From Plantago ovata (taxonomy: Eukaryota; Streptophyta; Magnoliopsida; Lamiales; Plantaginaceae): 64,000 nt of DNA. The notes below the pieces were generated by a model, which worked only from the letters and a program-made list of their open reading frames with translations, made no database searches and had not been told where the DNA came from. The stretch's first letter is position 1. The number at the start of each line of letters is the position of its first letter. The translations under genes and the position numbers were made by a program. The stretch lies in the NCBI GenBank assembly GCA_028274465.1, contig CM051456.1, forward strand, positions 67,070,753-67,134,752, read 5' to 3'. Below, one piece after another: positions 11,125 to 21,623 of this stretch.

Positions 11125-11793
11125 TGATGAACCGGAATTTGTCAGATTCTAATTAATCAAATAAATTTGTATTTAGCCAAAGGCAATTCACAACTACAAC
11201 GAAAACCGTAGTGTAGCAGTAAAATAACCTCGAGTGTCGTTCTCTAGGGACTATAACTAGCTTTATCTAATCTAACTTAAAATATAAAATCAACAGACGA
11301 CTTAGCACAGGTTTTTCTTATCAAGATAATGGAGGTTAGTGATAGTATGATCATTCAAAGCATAGCAGGTTAATAATCATGCATGAAGTACCCGATCGTT
11401 TTGCATAGAGATCTTTGATCAATGAATTGTACAATTGGGACCTCCAGTCGGCAGGTTACGCATTTTCGACGCGTTTTTGGATTTCTTTTCCTTTTCGGAC
11501 TCGGTTTTTGCCTTCTAGTGACCTTTTAGCCTTCAGACTCAACCCCTAGACTTCAAATCCTACCCGGAATCTTCTAGATACTCCAAAAATGCCTTCGGAA
11601 CACCAATTCTTCGTTCTCTTTAATATAATTGCCCGAAAAACCTCGTTTTTCACCCAAAACCTGTAAAATACAAACTAAAGGGAAACGTGACACTATTCTA
11701 ATAAAATGCACTAAAATATAGCTAAATTAACATAGAGGATAGCTAAATTGGTGAAAAAAGAATCAAATGAAAGTGTAAAATACACGTTCATCA
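11125..11793 (-). repeat. LTR of element C2 with internal deletion
   Basis: Same family as 9201-10410 but 669 bp long. About 540 bp, including the TATA box and GC array, are missing between positions matching 9500 and 10050. Terminal sequences TGATGAACC and TTCATCA are intact. Without its TATA box this LTR is unlikely to drive transcription. Confidence 0.75.
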
Positions 11794-13297
11794 AACTCCC
11801 CAAACAGAACCTTTTCTTGTCCTCAAGCAACTAAGCTAGACTCTAATGCAATAAACAATGCAACACAAAAAATGGAGTCTCATGCCAAATCAAATGAATT
11901 AATCTATTGAATCTATCAAAACACATATGAACAAAAATCATAGAAATCATAACATGAATATATGTTGAAGAATGCCTCGATTGACTCATACACATTCACA
12001 TATGCACTTATGTCAAGACAAGATAGTCTCTCGTAACATTCTCTACCTGGACCTAGTCAGTGACGACGTAATGAAACATGTTAAAATACGAATGGTTGTC
12101 CCGTGTCTATGAAACTGAGGACTTACTACTGTTGACCAAGTTAAGACTTTTCCTCAAAGAGGTCGAACCAATACTGGCTCTCATCAAACGAAGGAGGGTC
12201 CCTAAAAAGATAACACTCCCCTATTCTACCCATCTCTCAAGCAAAGCCTTACGCTATTCACCACTTCCTGAATGGCAGGACGAGGGTGGTCTAGAACAGA
12301 TGACACTCAAACAAAAAGACAAAAATTACAACACAATTAGGAACATTACAAAAATTGAAAAATGAGACAACACTTTGCTAAACTGCTTTTTGGCTCTTTT
12401 TTTTTTTTGGACCCTTCTTTGCTTTTTTGGGGTCTTTTCTTTTTTTTCTTTTTCTGATTTTTTCCTTCTTTTTTTTCTGGAATTTTTTTGTTCTTTTTTC
12501 GATTTTTTTTAGCCAGCAGTAGCACAACGAAAAAGAAACAAAAATGACACACAAAAGACCTCCCCAAACCTATTCGAAAGAATAGGTTGGAGTACAAAAT
12601 CTACGAAAAAAAAGGAAAACAAACTCACAACACACACTAAAACAAGTCTAATGATAGCGTAACCCCCTCCCCAAACCTATTCGAAAGAATAGGTTACAAA
12701 CAAAGGATCACGCAATCTCACACTACCTCCTTCCTAGTCATTTAGCAATCTCAAAGCAAGGTGAAGACCTGTTGCCTCTTAGGTACATAATTACTCGGGA
12801 AAACAACCATAAGACTCTAACATGCATCATCCTATTATAAAGGCCTTCGTGAACCGCAGTAGAGAAAACACCACTAAGTGATGTCGAGATTACCAAGCTT
12901 AACTAAGTGCAGTACATAAATGTGACAAGCCAAGCGAGAAAAACCTCAAACAAATTCATAGAGATGAAGCATATGATTAATGTCATAATTAGTTAATCTA
13001 CCCAATAAAAAAGTTCAAAAAAATTGGCAATAAACACCACATAAAACATGCAAGACTATCCTAGGATGAATGTAGTGTATGCAACTAAATACTAAGAAAG
13101 CGGTAAACGTGCAAATGCAAACAAAAAACAAGATACTAACACAAAGCCAAACAATACTTAACATCATGGTTCACATCCCATCCCCCTCATGAAACTTAAG
13201 CTAGTCCCTAGCAAAAGAAAATGAGTAAATAAAAAGTGATACTAGATATTACCGAACGGTTTGGCCTCGGTCGGCTGAGAGCGGACATGTGAAAAGA
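11794..13297 (-). other. 3' region of element C2 with twin hairpins
   Basis: Noncoding block shared with elements A (37085-38420) and B (42740-44220). It includes a purine tract (12385-12515) and two hairpins with 9-bp arms AACCTATTC/GAATAGGTT at 12567-12588 and 12674-12695. In element sense each is followed by TTTGGGGA, like the real polypurine tract beside the LTR. Homology with B extends to the CTCAGCCGACCGAGG block at 13264-13280, which lies just after the C2 ORF stop but is coding at the end of the B ORF. Confidence 0.7.
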
Positions 13298-14588
13298 CTA
13301 ATTATCGGGATTGTTATCCCCATAATAGTCTCTCCACATGTCAAACAGGAGATCCTGTTGCTGCTGGATGAGCTGTTGCTGCTCCCACATTATCTACCTC
13401 TCATTCCGGCGATGCTCCTCAATCATCTCCCAATCGCGGTTGCGCTGGGCAATGTGTCCGTCAAGGTCATGTCGCATTTCTTGGACAGTAGTGGTCAAGG
13501 CTGCAACACTAGCATCGAAATGGCCCGAAAATTAGAGAAGTCAAACCCTTGAGACCCATGTGGTACTCGAGGCGGTGCATGTGGTGCTCTATGGACAAAA
13601 GGAATATCCGGGATAGGAACTCGGCCATCGTCAGCTTCCATAGCATCCTTAGCTTCATCATCAGAATCAGTTGCTTGAAATGGAGCTTCAACATCAACAG
13701 CAGCAACCTTGGGGTTCTTCATTTGATACCTAGTTAGCTGCACATCAATAGTCGAAGAGGAAAGGGCAGCGACCTCGCAATCCCCCTCATCAATGTCCTC
13801 GACTCCGTAATATTTGCAATATGCTGTGATGAAGCTCGGAAAAATGAAGGGCTTCTTCTTCTTCTCCCAATGGCGCTCATATTCGACATATATGATCTGA
13901 CCGATGTCTATTCGATGCTTGCCTATCAAGCAGTAGAGGAGCTCGGCATAATTCGGATGTATCCAGGTGTCATTCATTCTAGGGATCAAGTTGAAAATGC
14001 AGAATTTCATAACCACCTTAGCCTCGATGCTAAGGTCACTCTGATGGATCCGTGCAGGTTGTGCTCCGGTATCTGGATACCTATATTTCCTGTTGCAAAT
14101 CACACCTGTGATGGCACTTCCGATCCCCCTAGTGGCCCTTGAATACTCGTAGGAGTGGTTGCTTCCGGTGAACCCCGTTACCCAAGATGGATGAATGTTG
14201 AAATTGAGGCCGGCGTCCATGGCACAATTACGCCTCGAACTAGTACCCCCTCCTTTTCCTCAAGATCAGTGTATCAAGCATAGAACTCATGGAGGAGGCT
14301 CGTATCGTACCCCTTGAATCGGTTGGAAGTATACCAACCCCAATTCCTTTTCCTTGCCAGACGGGAGAGCGTCCTGTACCCCGCCCTGTGAGCTAATTCA
14401 TCCGGAATGTCTATCCTTCTGTCCGGTATAATTGATCGCCCACCTTGAGCTAGCTCCGCTTCGAGCCTCTGTCGGACATCGATCGCGGCTAGAGACAACT
14501 CGAACAGCTCGTGGGAAGGTTGGGAGCTTGATGCTGCCCCCTTACCCTTCTTGCTTGAGCCAGCTTTCTTCTTGTCTCGTGGAGCCAT
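13298..14588 (-). pseudogene. Plant transposon protein-like ORF of element C2
   Basis: Starts MAPRDKKKAGSSKKGKG (basic, Ser/Lys-rich). The following region has a conserved HEFYA...VLVRGV block, a TDLSIEAK-like helix (SDLSIEAKVVMKF), NYAELLYCLIGKHRIDIGQII, and PFIFPSFITAYCKYYGV. This order matches the putative plant transposon protein domain found in Athila-like extra ORFs. An acidic stretch (SDDEAKDAMEADDG) and a Gln-rich coiled coil (about 13330-13500) follow. One in-frame stop after HEFYA (14274) and at least two frameshifts (near 14220 and 13510) break it. The function of this family is unknown; it is sometimes called env-like, but no signal peptide or membrane span is visible. The ATG is placed at 14588 because a splice acceptor lies just upstream. 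Confidence 0.7.
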
Positions 14589-14593
14589 GATTC

Positions 14594-15137
14594 CTACAAA
14601 CAGCAATTAGTATCTTGTATGACACAAAACAGGTTTATGCATATTAAAATGCAAGAGTGAACACACGAGTGATATCTACAACAATCGAACTCCTCAAAAC
14701 CTCCATGTCTAGTCTAGCTACTTCAACATGCAACATATCAATGTAACTACTACATGCACATATCACATTATGCTCTTGCTAGACAACAAATAACCTTAAA
14801 TCATAAGGCTCAATTCATACCATAGTAGCAAAAAAATCTAGCATCATAAATCCTCAACTTCATCAATCATGTATTCTTCCATCATGCCCATCATTATCAC
14901 ATCAACAAACACAAGTTTAAACATGGAATGAAAGGAAAAGAAACATTGCACCTTAAGACATAGACATCTAGTAGGCAAAATTCTCAATCCAACAAACCAA
15001 GCATAATTGAACATGCAATTGATAGTGAATAACATTTCTAATCACACAAATCATCAACCCATACATCATATAAGCTTAATTGAAGCATAAATCAAAAAAA
15101 TCCCAAATTTGAAAAATTAGGGTTCATGTGAGATTAC
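14594..15137 (-). other. Predicted 5' leader intron upstream of the C2 ORF
   Basis: On the minus strand, donor TTTGAG|GTAATC (15137) and acceptor GTTTGTAG|GAATCATGG (14594) frame a 544-bp AT-rich segment ending five bases before the ATG. The upstream exon (about 15138-15290) is pyrimidine-rich leader-like sequence. The intron is predicted from splice signals only. Confidence 0.45.
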
Positions 15138-15289
15138 CTCAAATCCAAAGAATGAATGAACTAGGAAGAAATTTGTTCGGATGAAAAGAAAGAGCACGTA
15201 ATGGGCTTCGAATGAAGCTAAAGAACACACAATTTGGTGGAAAATTGAAGATTTTATGAAGGATTGAATAAATTTTGAATTTTTGGGAT

Positions 15290-15430
15290 TTTTAGGAGTA
15301 AGAAGGTGAAAGAGATGGAGAATGGAGGAAAATGGGGGGTGACCCCCGTTTTTCTACTTGCTGGAACCACGGGGCGAATCGCCCCCCACCTCCTGAGGTG
15401 GGGAGACGAACATTTCCGAAAAACTTGATT
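15290..15430 (-). promoter_or_regulatory. Possible internal promoter region of element C2
   Basis: Contains a GGGGCGAATCGCCCC palindrome (15371-15386) of the type found upstream of TATA boxes in this family, and an adjacent CCCACCTCCTGAGGTGGG palindrome (15385-15403). A pyrimidine-rich leader and a splice donor lie downstream on the minus strand. No clear TATA box was found. A promoter here would explain expression of the ORF separately from gag. Confidence 0.3.
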
Positions 15431-15654
15431 TGTAAACCCCGAAATCCAATCTTCTTACTAAGAACACTCGAAAAAGAACACTCAAACATAAACATAAGCA
15501 CAAACGACACAAAGACGAACAAATTCACATAAGAAAAGCAAATTTTTCAATGTATGAATGCATGCAATAAGGCGGTAAAAAAGCGATAAAAACTCCGGGT
15601 TGCCTCCCGGATAGCGCCATTGTTTATAGTCTTAGACTCGACTCCTTCTTGCGC
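15431..15654 (-). other. Noncoding tail after gag-pro in C2
   Basis: Bases 15560-15654 match the region after the gag-pro stop in element A (about 38600-38742), including CTCCGGGTTGCCTCCCGGATAG. Similarity to A is lost near 15545, the edge of the module that carries the C2 ORF. Confidence 0.5.
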
Positions 15655-15963
15655 CTAGCTCTTCTTCTTGATGGTACTAGACTTCCCCTTCATGGATCTT
15701 CTCCTCATGCCACGAACCTGTGAATAAGAATGAACATAGACAGCAAGACCACAGTAGTTAGTGGTGTGAGAAGCATTGAAGTGATCAGGTGGATCAGATA
15801 TGGCTCGCAACACATGTCGCTTGCCATCCACCTCAATGGTGCAAGTCCTTCGGTAGATGTCTATCACGGAGCGTAGTTTAGTCAAGAACGTTCGCCCAAG
15901 AGAACAACATCCCCCATCCCAGGTGTAGACGCCGGCATAACTACAAAATTGGTCAGATAGTTT
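15655..15963 (-). pseudogene. Gypsy protease C-terminal fragment (element C2)
   Basis: Minus strand. The sequence SLGRTFLTKLRSVIDIY...RTCTIEVDGKRHVLRAISDPP matches the end of the retropepsin-like region of element A (38743-38960), which has the same LGRTFL motif. The catalytic DTG part is missing. Relative to A, about 90 bp are deleted near 15950 between two GGT words, and repeat L begins at 15964. Confidence 0.75.
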
Positions 15964-17085
15964 TGATAGTGTATATGTCCTAGAGACAGTCCTTATTAAG
16001 GGCATGGAGCCCTTATAGAGGGCATATATTTACTATTACACGGGTCAACATAATATAATATATATTTGTTGCTTTTACTATTGAGTATCGCTTTCATATT
16101 TATATTACACCAGGCATGCAGCATGTCATATCTCTATTTCTGTCTGTATTGATATTAAACATGTCCCTTCGGATAGATGACCGATCACACAGATAGTGGG
16201 AGCTATGTGAGTTATCATCTATCCCAAACTCTCCCTAGTCGAGGTTCATCTCGGATGTAGGGGTCTGAATGAACCAGATGAGACTCGTATGCGTGGAGGT
16301 TATACTTGTTGGAGCAAGTGTGAGTCGATCCCACGGCAACGGAATGGATTGTTGGACAATCGAGAAACGTTCCCATAACTGCGCATAGTTGTTCGAAGAA
16401 GGATTATCGAACAATGGAAGTACCCACCGGACACTCCCATCGATGTATACTCTACACCGAAGTGTCTATGGGAACCGGTAAGTTGTCGAAGTGATGCCAG
16501 TCGTCCTTTGGACTTACAGGACTTTATCATCACATTTGTTGCCCCATATCCTTGGTGGACCCGTCGATGTCAGCTCTGAATAAGCAGTTGACCTAAGACA
16601 CGATCCAGGATTACGGCTACATACAAATGGGGATGATAAGTGATTCTGTGAAGGATTCATCTCTCAAGTGTAGCACAGGTGAGTACTGCTCATAGTCTTC
16701 ATAGTTGTGTTGGTAAAGTCACTAGCCAGTGCATTGATATATTATGATGGTCATAAGTATATCTTAGTAACCAAGCAACTCCCTGAGACGCCCGTGGATG
16801 TATTATTGGGATAGACACTTCATCGATCCTAGAGGCATTCGAGTCAGTCAGATGAAGGGACGTTACCATCGCTGCGTTGAGCGCAATAGACTTCGCAACG
16901 AAAGGGTTTGCTTTGAGAAACCTCTCAAACGTCCTCATGTATTAATATTGCAAATGGAACCGTATAGAAATTCCATTTTGCCTAGTCTGGGACTTGCTTA
17001 ATACAGTGAGGCCCTATGGGTCACACTATGTGGTGATTCATCTTATCAGAATATCCTTGAAGATGGAATCGCAATTAATTTGGAA
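15964..17085 (+). repeat. LTR-like repeat L, copy 2 (plus orientation)
   Basis: Begins TGATAGTGTATATGTCC inside the protease fragment of C2 and matches the reverse complement of 1010-2128. After about 17085 the two copies diverge. This copy continues with TATAAATA (17090-17097), which looks like a TATA box followed by a leader, so the LTR may extend further right with a deletion relative to copy 1. No 3' end, partner LTR or target duplication was found. Confidence 0.6.
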
Positions 17086-17704
17086 TCTATAAATACATGA
17101 AAGGTAGGGGTCTAGGAGAGCTCAATTTCATTCTCAAGAGCTTTCACACTATGTGGCAAAAATTTTGAGCTCATGGAAAAGATTCAATTTCATTTGTTTT
17201 GGTAAGTTTCCATTCATCTAATTCTGGTAATTTTTATTCTTCTTCCTATTATAAAAAACGTCCAGCAGCATAATTAAATTAAAAAATCCGAAACTATACA
17301 AGAAAACAAATTCTGGAATTTAAAAATAAAAATGTTAATTGAATTATACAAAAAACAAATTTCGGAATTTAAAAATAAATCGTTTATTAATTAAATTTTG
17401 AATTGTGGTGTCAATTAAATTCTTGGAAAAATGAATTTTAAAATTAATAATAAATATTTTTTTATTTAAACGGTGAATTAAAATGTTAATTAAAATCTAG
17501 GTAAAATATATTCTGGAATTAAAATGAAATTCGTAGACACAATTGTACGAAAATCAGTTTAAATTTTTTAGTTTATTCATTCACAATTAATTTTAATTAT
17601 TGAAAAATGATATTTAATAAATAAGTGATTTAATTATTTGTGTTTTTTATTTTAAGAATAATCTTTTTTGCAAATTCATTGAAATAATAAATAAAAAAAA
17701 TCGC
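17086..17704. other. AT-rich noncoding sequence
   Basis: Starts with a TATA-like element and a short leader-like stretch, then AT-rich sequence with several AATTAAAT/AAATTCCG words repeated with variation. No gene supported. Confidence 0.4.
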
Positions 17705-17784
17705 AAAAGCTGTGGCCGGAGGGGAATTGAACCCGGGTGGCATATACCATGAACATCACCACATTCCACTCGACCACAGCCTTT
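17705..17784 (-). ncRNA. tRNA-like Pol III unit, copy 1
   Basis: The minus strand has A-box-like GTGGTCGAGTGG, B box GGGTTCAATTCCC and a terminal TTTT. Terminal stem GCTGTGG/CCACAGC is intact. The base after it is T opposite G, a wobble pair where other copies have C-G. Confidence 0.45.
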
Positions 17785-17952
17785 CAATCGTTCATTATTG
17801 ACGACATTAAGTATTGGTGTTCGATTTAATATTTTATACTTTTAATTTTATTTAGGAACAATTAAGTTTTTTTCCGTAATAATTACTCTAGGTTATTAAT
17901 TATTAAATCAGTGATTAATCGAATAAATCATTTAACTGGAAAAGAAAAAAAA

Positions 17953-18031
17953 AAAAGCTGTGGCCAGTGAGATTTGAACTCGGGTGGCATATACCATGAA
18001 CATCACCACATTCCACTCGACCGCAGCTTTT
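17953..18031 (-). ncRNA. tRNA-like Pol III unit, copy 2
   Basis: Same layout, but the loop region reads GAG-TTCAAAT-CTC where other copies read GGG-TTCAATT-CCC. That is a paired change that keeps the small T-arm-like stem. The terminal stem has one mismatch (GCTGCGG against CCACAGC). Terminal TTTT is present. Confidence 0.45.
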
Positions 18032-18540
18032 CATTGTTTACAACATCAAGTATTGGTCTTCAATTTAATATTTTTGTTCGTAACAATATCTTTAAGTTAT
18101 TTTGGTAAGTCTTAATTTTAATTGTCTTTCCTTTCTTTCCATGCACGCCTCATCAATGCTGCAAATCGAAATATATGGAATGTTTAGATTTTTTGCTTAC
18201 ATAATGTGGTAAGTAATTTTAAAATTCAAACGGAGCAAAAATCATTGCATGAATTAAGGATCTTCTAAACCCTAAAAAATGATTATATATAGCTAACCTC
18301 ATTCTGTATCCTCTCTATCAATTTTCGGTTTTTGTCTTTTGAAATCAGTCGAATTCGATACGAATTTGATCTTGCAATTATCACTAATCAATTCGTATTC
18401 AGTCCTGATTTCTATAATATCATTGAATTGTATGTATTTTTTTATTCTTATTCAATCCGTATTCTATTATACATTCGCTAATGATATGGAATTTTTGTTC
18501 TTATGACTGCAGATTTATCTTTGTTTTTTCCGGGATGTTG

Positions 18541-18979
18541 AATTGAACGACATTACTGACCAAAGGAAGTTCGATGCTAATTGGGTTAGTTTTTATTATT
18601 GTTATTGTATTCTGATTAAATTGTTCACTCATTGATTAGTCTAAATTTCTTGATTAAATTGTTTTTGATGTTGGATGCTTTTACGAAAACTTTGATCTTG
18701 CAATTATTACTAACAATTCGTAGTCAGTCCTGTATATTTTTATTCTTATTCAATCCGTATTCTATTATACATTCGCTAATGATATTTTATTTTTCTTTTA
18801 AGGTTGATGTTTTCGAGTACAAGATCTTCCATCGAGTACAACCTTTGCTAGACATTTTAATAGAAGTGAATCATCCAATGTCCGATTACGCGACATGTAT
18901 CTATAAAATGTTGAATAACATCAAAGATATTAGAGAAGATGGATTCTTACTGTGTGGCAAGATTGCTTCGATGCCTTGA
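18541..18979 (+). pseudogene. Possible transposase exon remnant (hAT-like?)
   Basis: Two exon-like pieces. One ends LNDITDQRKFDANW before a GT at about 18584. A second starts after TTTTAAG| at 18803 and reads VDVFEYKIFHRVQPLLDIL, then HPMSDYATCIYKMLNNIKDI, to a stop at 18979. The pattern PLL-x-L-x-V-N-x-P-x-x-x-x-x-I-Y-x-M faintly recalls the middle of plant hAT transposases, but catalytic regions are absent. Function is not established; it could be an unrelated host gene remnant. Confidence 0.25.
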
Positions 18980-19344
18980 TGGTTGTTGTATTTGAAGAAA
19001 TGTAAAGAAACGGTGTTGGAAGGAGTTTGCAAATTATATGATGGCGTGTTCATTACTAAATTTTGTATTCCTAAGTTTTTTTGTATTCATTCTATTCCAG
19101 AGTTAGTTTTTGTTGATGGTGATTTTTACTATAGGTGTTTTGCTGATAATTAGATATGTAGCTACGGTTGTTCGTCTGATTATTCAATATTCAATGTATC
19201 TTTTTAGTTTGAATGTAATTTACCGGCTTTGTGCCCAATCATATAAATTTGATATTAATTATATGACTTTAACATTGTTGGCCAATGTTTAAAATTCGAA
19301 ATTATCAATCAACACTTCGAAGTTCTATCGTACATTATGGTGGA

Positions 19345-19985
19345 TTCGATCTGGGATAAAACACTGGAAGATATTAAAAAGAAATTTTATGATCAAGTTA
19401 GCCGTGGTATAATTTTTTGATTTGTTAAGTATTTCTCAATAAAGATGTAGACGTATTTATCTACCACGTTGATTTATTCATGTTGGATGAAGAAGTAGAT
19501 GCATGATATATCAATTTTAATTATTTATACTTATTCATTTTTCATGTTTACACCGTTTCTTTAATTTATTTTATGCTCTTAATTTTATTTAGTAACAATT
19601 AAGTTTTTTTCCGTAATAATTACTCTAGATTATTAATTATTAAATCAGTGATTAATCGAATAAATTCGATCTGGGATAAAACACTGGAAGATATTAAAAA
19701 GAAATTTTATGATCAAGTTAGCCGTGGTATAATTTTTTTGATTTGTTAAGTATTTCTCAATAAAGATGTAGACGTATTTATCTACCACGTTGATTTATTC
19801 ATGTTGGATGAAGAAGTAGATGCATGATATATCAATTTTAATTATTTATACTTATTCATTTTTCATGTTTACACCGTTTCTTTAATTTATTTTATGCTCT
19901 TAATTTTATTTAGTAACAATTAAGTTTTTTTCCGTAATAATTACTCTAGATTATTAATTATTAAATCAGTGATTAATCGAATAAA
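19345..19985. repeat. 320-bp direct tandem duplication
   Basis: The sequence from TTCGATCTGGGATAAAAC recurs at 19665 with a period of 320 bp and almost no differences (one extra T), so the duplication is recent. It contains a short exon-like stretch (ATG at 19338: MVDSIWDKTLEDIKKK) followed by a GT, and the AT-rich spacer of the tRNA-like array. I do not recognise the peptide. Confidence 0.85.
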
Positions 19986-20012
19986 TCACTTAACTGAAAA
20001 ATTAAAAATCGC

Positions 20013-20091
20013 AAAAGCTGTGGCCGAAGGGAATTGAACCCGAGTTGCATATACCATGAACATCACCACATTCCACTCGGCCACAGCTTTT
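20013..20091 (-). ncRNA. tRNA-like Pol III unit, copy 3
   Basis: A box TGGCCGAGTGG, B box GGTTCAATTCC and a 15-bp terminal inverted repeat AAAAGCTGTGGCCGA/TCGGCCACAGCTTTT. The core between stem ends is 71 nt, close to tRNA length. Confidence 0.5.
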
Positions 20092-20253
20092 CAATCGTTC
20101 ATTATTGACAACATCAAGTATTGGTGTTCGATTTAATATTTTATGCTTTTAATTGTCATTTGTAACAATTAAGTTTTTTATCGTAATAATTACTCTAGTT
20201 TATTAATTATTAAATCAGTCATATAATCGAATAAATCATTTAATTGGAAAAAA

Positions 20254-20332
20254 AAAAGTTGTGGCCAAAGGGAATTGAACCCGGGTGGCATATACCATGA
20301 ACATCACCACATTCCACTCGGCCACAACTTTT
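20254..20332 (-). ncRNA. tRNA-like Pol III unit, copy 4
   Basis: A and B boxes as in copy 3. The terminal stem is GTTGTGG/CCACAAC instead of GCTGTGG/CCACAGC: both arms changed, so pairing is kept. Confidence 0.5.
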
Positions 20333-20501
20333 GAATCGTTCATTGATGACAACATCAAGTATTGGTGTTCGATTTAATATTTTATGCTTTTAATTTTATT
20401 TAGTAACAATTAAGTTTTTTTCCGTAATAATTACTCTAGATTATTAATTATTAAATCAGTCATATAATCGAATAAATCATTTAATTGGAAAAAAAAAACG
20501 C

Positions 20502-20580
20502 AAAAGCTGTGGCCAGAGGGAATTGAACCCGGGTGGCATATACCATGAACATCACCACATTCCACTCGGCCACAGCTTTT
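20502..20580 (-). ncRNA. tRNA-like Pol III unit, copy 5
   Basis: A box, B box, stem GCTGTGG/CCACAGC and TTTT all intact. Nearly identical to copies 3 and 4 in the core. Confidence 0.5.
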
Positions 20581-20721
20581 CAATCGTTCATTGTTGACAA
20601 CATCAAGTATTGGTGTTTGACGTAATATTTTATGTTTTTAATTTGGTGATATTCGGTAACAATTACTCTAGAAAATTAATTATTAAGTCAGTGATTAATC
20701 GAATAATTCATTTAATAAAAA

Positions 20722-20782
20722 AAAATGTTGTGGCGAGAGCGGATGATGAAACTCACTACATTCCACTCGGCCACAACATTTT
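20722..20782 (-). ncRNA. tRNA-like unit, copy 6 (degenerate, no B box)
   Basis: Only 61 bp. The A box is kept and the B-box half is deleted, so Pol III activity is unlikely. The stem is TGTTGTGG/CCACAACA, again changed on both arms. The middle (GATGATGAAACTCACTAC on plus) is shared with copy 7, not copies 1-5. Confidence 0.35.
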
Positions 20783-21544
20783 AATCGTTCATTATTGATA
20801 ATATTTGTTACTGGTACTTTATTTAATGTGCCTTTAAGTTGAATAATCGAAGTCGGATTTTTCAAATATGATCATTTTCTTCCACTTCTAGAGGATAGAC
20901 TAACATATATATATACTAAGTCGAGTTATTTCATGGCCGTTATTAGTCTTCCGTTGTTGGATGAAGACGTAGACGTGATATATCTCATTTAATTAGAATT
21001 TTCACTATTCATGTTTGATTTTTTGAATTATTCAAGTTTATTTACAATTATTTTGATTCATTAAGTATTTCTCAATAAAGACGTAGACGTGTGAAATATC
21101 ACGTTGGATGAAGACGTGGATGTATGATATATCAATTTTATTTTATTTATGATTATTCATTATTCATGTTTACACCTTTTTTTGCATGACTAAACTTCTA
21201 GAACTATTCTACTTCACATGGTTATTTATGTTGTATGATTTTTACAATTTGCTAGCATGTTTAGGGTCAGCAGCACGTTTCATCGTTACTTTGGAATGTA
21301 CCAAATTTTATACTTTAGTTCTAGAAAATGTTAGTTTATGTGAGTGAAGTGTGCATGGTTTTGTAACAAATGTGATCTTAGACAGGTAGATTATAGATTC
21401 ACTGTTACGTTCAATACTTTTTTTCATTAGAAATGAATTATATTTCTTGACAATTGCTATATATTTAAATAAGTTGTCTATTTGTTGAGAATTTAATAAA
21501 ATATCGATTTAGAATCCACCGTATGATAAAAAAAATCCATAACT

Positions 21545-21623
21545 AAAAGCTGTGGCCGAAGGGAATTGAAACCGGGTGGTGAGGATGATGAAACTCACTA
21601 CATTCCACTCGGCCACAACTTTT
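21545..21623 (-). ncRNA. tRNA-like unit, copy 7 (variant middle)
   Basis: A box intact; B box altered to GGTTTCAATTCC. The middle differs from copies 1-5 but can form its own 5-bp stem GTGAG/CTCAC. The terminal stem carries one C-A mismatch. TTTT is present. It is nearest to the RPA-like gene, about 550 bp upstream of its ATG. Confidence 0.4.

Larger units (their letters stand above)
17705..21623. repeat. Partly tandem array carrying seven tRNA-like units
   Basis: The repeat unit is about 240 bp: an 80-bp tRNA-like core, TCAATCGTTCATTATTGAC, AAGTATTGGTGTTCGATTTAA, then an AT-rich spacer with CCGTAATAATTACTCTAG and AATCAGTGATTAATCGAATAA. Spacing between successive cores is 248 bp (1 to 2), about 2.06 kb (2 to 3), 241, 248 and 220 bp (3 to 6) and 823 bp (6 to 7). 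Spacer sequence without a core also occurs at about 19590-19665. Repeats of a GTAGACGTGATATATC word lie between units. Confidence 0.8.

Noticed and set aside
10922..11156. Lys-rich and Phe-rich small ORFs (also at 12346, 37658 and 43444)
   Set aside because: They are translations of the conserved purine/pyrimidine tract in the 3' region of the Gypsy family and recur on either strand with different peptides.
17705..21623. Functional tRNA genes or a CRISPR-like array
   Set aside because: The units lack a proper anticodon arm and 5-bp T-stem, and a 15-bp terminal inverted repeat replaces the acceptor stem. Spacers are repeats of one another, not unique, and the genome is a plant.
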